Positions 59,613 to 64,000 of a stretch of DNA of 64,000 nt are shown here, in pieces. The notes below the pieces were generated by a model, which was not told the origin of the DNA, searched no databases, and saw only the letters and a list, made by a program, of their open reading frames with translations. A program made the position numbers and the translations under genes. Each line of letters begins with the position of its first letter. The stretch's first letter is position 1. Origin of the DNA: Streptomyces sp. NBC_00377 (GTDB taxonomy: Bacteria; Actinomycetota; Actinomycetes; Streptomycetales; Streptomycetaceae); contig NZ_CP107958.1 in assembly GCF_036075115.1 (NCBI RefSeq), positions 4,774,001 through 4,838,000 of the forward strand, written 5' to 3'.

Positions 59613-59697
59613 CGGTAGCGGAGGGATTTGAACCCTCGGTGACTTGCGCCACACTCGCTTTCGAGGCGAGCTCCTTCGGCCGCTCGGACACGCTACC
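59613..59697 (-). tRNA. tRNA-Ser (anticodon CGA)
   Basis: 85 nt on the minus strand: acceptor GGTAGCG/CGCTACC, anticodon loop CTCGAAA (anticodon CGA), long variable arm, T arm GAGGG-TTCAAAT-CCCTC, discriminator G, no encoded CCA. Confidence 0.96.
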
Positions 59698-59754
59698 GAG
59701 GGAGACCTTACAGCAAGGCGGGCCCCGGTTTGAAATCGGTAATCGGGGGTTGAA

Positions 59755-60186
59755 TCAGCGGTCGCGGAAGAACTCCGTGAGGAGTCCGGCGCACTCCTCG
59801 GCGAGGACGCCCTCGACGACCTCGGGGCGGTGGTTGAGCCGCCGGTCGCGGACGACGTCCCAGAGGGAGCCCGCCGCGCCCGCCTTGTCGTCGCGGGCGC
59901 CGTAGACGACCCGGTCCACCCGGGACTGCACGATCGCGCCCGCGCACATGGTGCACGGTTCGAGGGTCACCACGAGCGTGCAGCCGGACAGCCGCCACTC
60001 GCCCAGCGCGGCCGCCGCCCGCCGGACGGCGAGCACCTCCGCGTGGGCCGTGGGATCGCCGACGGCCTCACGTTCGTTGTGGCCCCTCGCGAGGACCGTC
60101 GTACCGTCCGGAGCCAGCAGGACGGCGCCGACCGGGACGTCCCCGCCCAGGACGGCCAGCCGTGCCTCGTCCAGGGCGAGCCGCAT
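59755..60186 (-). CDS. tadA: tRNA adenosine(34) deaminase TadA
   Basis: A 143-aa zinc deaminase that converts A34 to inosine in tRNA-Arg(ACG), whose gene is at 31682. The zinc site is H48-A-E50 (PTAHAEVLA) and P-C78-T-M-C81 (LEPCTMCAG). The ATG at 60186 gives a protein starting MRLALDEARLA. The frame continues upstream to a CTG at 60240 through PDPVRDPWRAA, a stretch that looks like a natural TadA N-terminus, so a non-ATG start there is possible. It is downstream of its associated-protein gene with essentially no gap. Confidence 0.92.
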   Translation of the reverse strand: MRLALDEARLAVLGGDVPVGAVLLAPDGTTVLARGHNEREAVGDPTAHAEVLAVRRAAAALGEWRLSGCTLVVTLEPCTMCAGAIVQSRVDRVVYGARDDKAGAAGSLWDVVRDRRLNHRPEVVEGVLAEECAGLLTEFFRDR

Positions 60187-60236
60187 CGCGGCCCGCCACG
60201 GATCGCGTACGGGATCGGGCGCCGTTTCCTGTGCGG

Positions 60237-60788
60237 TCAGCGGACGGTCTCCAGGACCTCCGAGGCGCCCAGGGCGTCGGCGATCTCGGTGACCGCGTCC
60301 GCGGACAGCGACTTGAGTTCCTTCTCGCCGACGCCGAGGTCGTCGAGGATGCCGGCGTCGCCGACCGGGCCGTGCGGAACGGCCTCGGCCGAGCTGCCGT
60401 TCACGGCGCCGACGACACCCTCGGCCTCGTCGTCGTCCCCGTCCTCGTCCTCACCGTCCTCGGTGCCGTCGAGGTCGAGGGCGTCCAGATCGTCGTCGTC
60501 ACCCGGGTCCCTTCCGAGCAGTTCGTCGGTGAGCAGGATCTCGCCGTACGAACTGCGGGCGGCGGCTGCGGCGTCGGAGACGAAGATGCGAGGGTCCTCC
60601 TCGCCGTCGATGCGGACGACCCCGAACCAGGAGTCCTCCTGCTCGATCAGCACGAGCACCGTGTCGTCGTCGGGAGAGGCTTCCCGGGCCAGGTCGGCCA
60701 GATCCGACAGGGTCTCCACATCGTCGAGCTCCGTGTCGCTCGCTTCCCACCCGTCTTCGGTGCGCGCGAGCAGTGCGGCGAAGTACAC
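60237..60788 (-). CDS. TadA-associated protein
   Basis: A 183-aa actinobacterial protein known as tRNA adenosine deaminase-associated protein. The N-terminal alpha/beta part (MYFAALLARTEDGWEASDTE, DDTVLVLIEQEDSWFGVVRIDG) is followed by a very acidic stretch (DDDDLDALDLDGTEDGEDED, residues about 105-130) and a C-terminal helix (LSADAVTEIADALGASEVLE). GTG 60788 follows GGGAGAGTCACG; upstream frame is unsupported. Genetic linkage with tadA is conserved in actinobacteria, from memory; its mechanism is unknown. Confidence 0.88.
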   Translation of the reverse strand: MYFAALLARTEDGWEASDTELDDVETLSDLADLAREASPDDDTVLVLIEQEDSWFGVVRIDGEEDPRIFVSDAAAAARSSYGEILLTDELLGRDPGDDDDLDALDLDGTEDGEDEDGDDDEAEGVVGAVNGSSAEAVPHGPVGDAGILDDLGVGEKELKSLSADAVTEIADALGASEVLETVR

Positions 60789-61122
60789 CGTGACTCTCCC
60801 ACTGGTCTTAGGCGTGCCGGTTGGGGGTCCCCCCGGCGGAGGTTGCGGGCGGAGAGAGCTCAGGCTCCGAGCCCCACCCACTCGGAATCGTGGCAGAAAC
60901 GAGGCGTCCAGGGGACATCTTCGGCTCCCTGTGTCCGGTGGTTTTGATCGCACGTCCATGAGCAGGTCCATGACCACGTCCGCGAGTGACTCACCAGCGC
61001 ACTCGTTGCCGCCATCAGCGGATCGTACGCGGCTTTCCCGTGCGCTCACGCACGACCGTCCCGGGTGACACCCGTGACGGTGGCGATCTTCCCCGTATGC
61101 CCCAAGTCCCGTACGGCCGCCG
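60789..61122. other. Intergenic region
   Basis: 334 bp, the promoter side of the tadA-associated gene on the minus strand and the 3' side of the 66-aa gene. Short inverted repeats such as GGGTGACACCC (61062-61072) occur, but no gene or strong terminator is seen. Confidence 0.5.
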
Positions 61123-61323
61123 TTACCAGCGGAACGTGCGCATGCGCATCGCGTGGCGCAGGCGGGCGGTCTTCGCGCGGCGCGGCTGGACCCGGTCGCG
61201 CAGTTCGCGGGCCTCGGCCAGCTCGCGCAGGAACCGGGCGCGGCGCCTTCGGCGTTCGGCCTCGGTCTCGGCCGGCCGCGCCGAGTCCGGCGCGTCGTCG
61301 GGCAGGTTGGGCAGCTCAGGCAT
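61123..61323 (-). CDS. Small basic conserved protein
   Basis: A 66-aa protein, almost entirely charged helix (AETEAERRRRRARFLRELAE) with a basic C-terminus (RRAKTARLRHAMRMRTFRW). ATG 61323 was chosen over GTG 61329. It is divergent from upp. Comparable small proteins sit beside upp in Streptomyces, as far as I recall. The charge pattern suggests nucleic-acid or ribosome contact, but this is inference. Confidence 0.6.
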   Translation of the reverse strand: MPELPNLPDDAPDSARPAETEAERRRRRARFLRELAEARELRDRVQPRRAKTARLRHAMRMRTFRW

Positions 61324-61480
61324 CAGCACACCACCCCGGGTACCCCGGTCCGTCTCCCTATCCGCCCCCTACTTTCCCTCCGACGGGTGGTTTGACGCCA
61401 GCCGACGGCCCAAGCGAGGGGGGAGAGCTTCACTGTGTGTGGGGACGCCGGGCGGGTTCGGCGCGGTTACTGTTGTGGAC

Positions 61481-62116
61481 ATGCGTCTCCACGTCGTCGA
61501 CCACCCCTTGGTCGCCCACAAGCTCACCACGCTCCGCGACCAGCGCACGGACTCCGCGACCTTCCGCCGGCTGGCCGACGAACTGGTCACCCTGCTCGCC
61601 TACGAGGCCACGCGTGACGTGCGCACCGAACAGGTCGACATCAAGACGCCGGTCGCCCCGACCACCGGCGTCAAGCTCTCCTACCCGCGTCCGCTGGTCG
61701 TGCCGATCCTGCGCGCGGGCCTCGGCATGCTGGACGGCATGATGCGCCTGCTGCCGACCGCCGAGGTCGGCTTCATGGGCATGATCCGCAACGAGGAGAC
61801 GCTCCAGGCGTCCACGTACGCCACGCGCATGCCGGAGGACCTCCTGGGCCGCCAGGTGTACGTCCTGGACCCGATGCTGGCCACCGGCGGCACGCTGGTC
61901 GCCGCGATCCGCGAGCTGATCCGGCGCGGCGCCGACGACGTGACGGCCGTGGTGCTGCTCGCGGCCCCGGAGGGTGTGGAGCTCATGGAGCGCGAGCTCG
62001 CGGGCACCCCGGTCACCGTCGTGACGGCGGCGGTCGACGACCACCTCAACGAGCACGGCTACATCGTCCCGGGCCTCGGCGACGCGGGTGACCGGCTGTA
62101 CGGCGCGGCGGAATAG
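61481..62116 (+). CDS. upp: Uracil phosphoribosyltransferase
   Basis: A 211-aa salvage enzyme making UMP from uracil and PRPP. The PRPP-binding motif is VYVLDPMLATGGTL, the flexible loop GMIRNEETLQ and the uracil site GYIVPGLGDAGDR. Length and motifs are standard. ATG 61481 has no Shine-Dalgarno; GGTTACTGTTG ahead of it may be the -10 of a leaderless or very short-leader transcript. It ends in a perfect 25-bp hairpin. Confidence 0.96.
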   Translation: MRLHVVDHPLVAHKLTTLRDQRTDSATFRRLADELVTLLAYEATRDVRTEQVDIKTPVAPTTGVKLSYPRPLVVPILRAGLGMLDGMMRLLPTAEVGFMGMIRNEETLQASTYATRMPEDLLGRQVYVLDPMLATGGTLVAAIRELIRRGADDVTAVVLLAAPEGVELMERELAGTPVTVVTAAVDDHLNEHGYIVPGLGDAGDRLYGAAE

Positions 62117-62124
62117 ACCGGACC

Positions 62125-62178
62125 GGACAACGCGGAGGGGGAGGGGCTGCTCGCAGCCCCTCCCCCTCCGCGTTGTCC
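62125..62178. terminator. 25-bp perfect bidirectional hairpin
   Basis: Bases 62125-62149 pair exactly with 62154-62178 across the loop CTCG, between upp (stop 62116) and the convergent LytR_C gene (stop 62184). It is the longest perfect stem in the window. Confidence 0.95.
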
Positions 62179-62183
62179 GCCTT

Positions 62184-62846
62184 CTAGCAGCCCTTCTTCG
62201 TGGACGGCGTCGGCTGTGGCGCCGCCAGCGCCGTCAGTGCCTTGACCGAGGCCGCCGGGCTGGTCAGGGCCTTGAACCCGTTGCCGATGATCAGATCGAC
62301 GGCCGTGCCCGCACGGGCGGCGTCGGTGCGGCGCTCGGCGGCGGTGAGCTGGGTCGCGAGCACCGGCAGCGAGGTGTTCAGCGAGGACGCCGGGCCGAGC
62401 AGTATCCCGGTGCCGGTGACCTTCTTGTCGTACTGCTTGGCCGCGTTGCCCACCTCGCCGATCCTGAAGCCGCGTTTCCTCAGCTCGTCCGCGGTGGTCT
62501 TGGCGAGACCGCTGCGGGTGGTGGCGTTGAAGACGTTCACGGTGATCTGCGCGGGCTTGGGCACGGCGCCCGCAGCAGCCGGCACAGTCGGCACGGCGGA
62601 CGCGGAGGGGCTCGCCTTGGTCGCCTTCGTCGAGCAGCTGGTTCCGGCGGCCGTGGCCGTCCCCCCGCCGCCCGTGAAGACGTCGATGAGCTGGAGGGTG
62701 CCCCACCCGGCCACGCCGAGCACGGCACCGCAGGCGACGACCACGACGGCCAGCCGGCCGCGGCGTCGATGGGGGCGCATGCGGGGGTATTTGTCCCCCG
62801 TGATCCGGTACTTGCCGCCCATGCCGGGGGGAGTCAGCATGCTCAT
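62184..62846 (-). CDS. LytR C-terminal domain membrane protein
   Basis: A 220-aa protein: cytoplasmic start (MSMLTPPGMGGKYRITGDKY), a TM helix (LAVVVVACGAVLGVAGWGTL), a linker with Ala/Ser/Thr, and a LytR_C domain at about 105-200 (ITVNVFNATTRSGLAKTTAD, ELRKRGFRIGEVGNAAKQYD). LytR_C domains occur on LCP cell-wall ligases and on stand-alone membrane proteins like this one, so an envelope role is likely. ATG 62846; ATG 62840 is an alternative. A weak ribosome binding site. Confidence 0.88.
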   Translation of the reverse strand: MSMLTPPGMGGKYRITGDKYPRMRPHRRRGRLAVVVVACGAVLGVAGWGTLQLIDVFTGGGGTATAAGTSCSTKATKASPSASAVPTVPAAAGAVPKPAQITVNVFNATTRSGLAKTTADELRKRGFRIGEVGNAAKQYDKKVTGTGILLGPASSLNTSLPVLATQLTAAERRTDAARAGTAVDLIIGNGFKALTSPAASVKALTALAAPQPTPSTKKGC

Positions 62847-62978
62847 GAGCGCAGCGTAGTGCGCCCGGGCGGCCGTGACGAATAAACGATCATCCGACAC
62901 TGTTCGGGGCGCGGGAAAGTACCCGAAAGGGTCAACCCGAAGGTCGGCCGCAGCGGGTGGAGGGGTTCCGGCGGAGGG

Positions 62979-63275
62979 TCAGTCCAGCTCGAGCACGCGC
63001 GCGTGGAGCACCTGTCGCTGCTGGAGTGCCGCCCGCACCGCGCGGTGCAGCCCGTCCTCCAGGTACAGGTCGCCCTGCCACTTCACGACGTGCGCGAAGA
63101 GGTCGCCGTAGAACGTGGAGTCCTCCGCGAGCAGGGTTTCCAGGTCGAGCTGCTGCTTGGTGGTCACCAACTGATCGAGGCGGACCGGGCGCGGTGCGAC
63201 GTCCGCCCACTGCCGGGTGCTTTCCCGGCCGTGGTCGGGGTACGGCCGGCCGTTTCCGATGCGCTTGAAGATCAC
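62979..63275 (-). CDS. Conserved 98-aa protein (annotated elsewhere as VapB-family antitoxin)
   Basis: A 98-aa protein: MIFKRIGNGRPYPDHGRES, then WADVAPRPVRLDQLVTTKQQ, YGDLFAHVVKWQGDLYLEDG and LHRAVRAALQQRQVLHARVL. It is highly conserved in actinobacteria, and automatic pipelines call it a type II VapB-type antitoxin, but no toxin gene is adjacent. The H-x-x-x-W-x-G-D-x-x-L-x-D-G-x-H-R pattern resembles ParB/Srx-like nucleotide-binding folds more than a DNA-binding antitoxin. The function remains open. Confidence 0.8.
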   Translation of the reverse strand: MIFKRIGNGRPYPDHGRESTRQWADVAPRPVRLDQLVTTKQQLDLETLLAEDSTFYGDLFAHVVKWQGDLYLEDGLHRAVRAALQQRQVLHARVLELD

Positions 63276-63761
63276 ACGGAAAGCCTACCGGTCCAGACGT
63301 TCCGGGCGCAGCCATGGAGGCGGAGTGCGGCGCCGGAAAGATGTGATGAACATGGGTAAAACGGAACTAAGGTCGGTCGGCGAGTGGGTCGACCGGCGCC
63401 GCTGACATCGCCACCGGGCGCCCCTTCGCCGGGGTAGCCCCCGGCCTGGGCATGCTGTCGCGGGACGGAAAGTGTCTGCCCGGGCGATTCGTCCGGTGCC
63501 TCCGCGCCGGGCGCGGCGGAGGGGCGGTCGACGGGTCGGCCCTCGGAGGGGCGTCGAGGGAAGTCCCCGCTCCACGAGCGCTGTACACAGGCTGTGGACA
63601 GAGAATCCACGGGAGAGAAACCGGCGTCCCGCCCTGCCGAGCCACCGGAGCCACCGGAGCCGCCGGGTGACCGGGGCCGACGAGTGCTCCAGGGCTTCGG
63701 CATCCCCAGCTCGCCTTTCGTACGGTCCGGCGGAGGCGGCACATCCGCCTCCGCCGACCGG
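63276..63761. other. Intergenic region
   Basis: 486 bp with no supported gene. A DnaA-box-like TGTGGACAG (63592-63600) and the terminator of the 40-aa gene at 63729 are the only signals. A 17-codon plus-strand frame from 63351 is too short to credit. Confidence 0.5.
63729..63755 (-). terminator. 11-bp perfect hairpin after the 40-aa gene
   Basis: GGCGGAGGCGG (63729-63739) pairs with CCGCCTCCGCC (63745-63755), loop CACAT, 7 bases past the stop on the minus strand. Confidence 0.8.
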
Positions 63762-63884
63762 TCAGCGGTCCCTTGGCTCCGGGGGCTGCTGCGGTTTGGC
63801 GTCCTTCACCCGCGGTTTCGGTGTGCTGCGGGCCGCCTCCGCGCGCAGCAGGGCGCGCAGGATCGCGTACGGGTCTGTGGGCAT
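63762..63884 (-). CDS. 40-aa conserved-looking small protein
   Basis: Short frame of 40 codons: MPTDPYAILRALLRAEAARS then TPKPRVKDAKPQQPPEPRDR. ATG is preceded by GAGGGACGAAGTC and the gene ends at a perfect hairpin, so it has all the marks of a real gene. A short amphipathic helix is followed by a basic Pro-rich tail. No family is recognised. Confidence 0.6.
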   Translation of the reverse strand: MPTDPYAILRALLRAEAARSTPKPRVKDAKPQQPPEPRDR

Positions 63885-63948
63885 GACTTCGTCCCTCACA
63901 TGTTCCTCGCGTGAGCGTGATCGCCGGACGGGCTGGGAACGGCGTCCG

Positions 63949-64000
63949 TCAGCAGCGCAGGACCACGGTGCGCAGGATGTGCGAGGTGCGCAGGGCGTAC
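63949..64000 (-). CDS. C-terminal end of a gene that starts beyond the window
   Basis: A 52-base partial frame reading YALRTSHILRTVVLRC then TGA at 63949-63951 on the minus strand. Too short to identify. Confidence 0.35.
   Translation of the reverse strand, partial: YALRTSHILRTVVLRC

Noticed and set aside
63351..63405. 17-codon plus-strand frame starting MGKTELRS
   Set aside because: Too short, no ribosome binding site, no conservation evidence available.

Overview
The window is a high-GC actinobacterial chromosome segment and almost certainly Streptomyces. The evidence is strong third-position GC bias, many GTG starts behind GGAGG-type ribosome binding sites, an SSI-family protease inhibitor, paired SigB-type sigma factors next to tadA, and several 4-base start/stop overlaps. 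From memory (unverified) the order of sigma factors, tRNA-Ser, tadA and upp matches the sigN-sigF-tadA-upp neighbourhood of Streptomyces coelicolor. No biosynthetic gene cluster, CRISPR array or rRNA operon is present.

Layout. 1-13.5 kb: housekeeping genes (partial MFS exporter, MocR regulator, aminopeptidase P, GAF/PP2C phosphatase, degenerate Prim-Pol protein, SEC-C protein, anti-sigma-type ATPase, GDPD esterase, HtrA protease, lipoprotein). 13.5-16.35 kb: a tRNA-Ser(TGA) gene whose 3' end recurs 2,707 bp downstream, bracketing a decayed integrated element full of truncated genes plus an orphan LuxR regulator. 16.5-25.3 kb: a second Prim-Pol gene with intact catalytic residues, a ChsH2/ChsH1/Ltp2-like operon, an ECF sigma factor, an acyl-CoA ligase and a divergent MFS/TetR pair. 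25.5-31.2 kb: a giant PAS/degenerate kinase/receiver protein and a subtilisin inhibitor. 31.3-37.3 kb: tRNA-Ser(GCT), tRNA-Arg(ACG), then an insertion zone with two broken integrases, pieces of IS5- and IS701-type transposases, a 169-bp hairpin element and a duplicated small membrane gene. 37.3-46.9 kb: a lipoprotein, a MarR regulator, a DUF2797 protein and a four-gene two-component/glycosyltransferase operon. 47-54.3 kb: two drug-efflux modules, one an MFS transporter fused to beta-sandwich repeats beside a YceI protein with the same repeat. 54.3-64 kb: sigN/sigF-like sigma factors, tRNA-Ser(CGA), tadA with its partner, upp, a LytR-C protein and small conserved proteins.

The genes mostly form short, locally regulated modules. 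Palindromes sit at four regulator or transport promoters (24.6, 38.7, 47.0 and 54.2 kb) and at two lipid-metabolism promoters (17.6 and 21.3 kb). Perfect hairpins close many units. The most unusual items are the MFS/YceI shared-domain operon, the 1,561-residue pseudo-kinase with recurring basic motifs, the tRNA-Ser-bounded relic, and the pair of Prim-Pol proteins of which only one keeps its catalytic acids.
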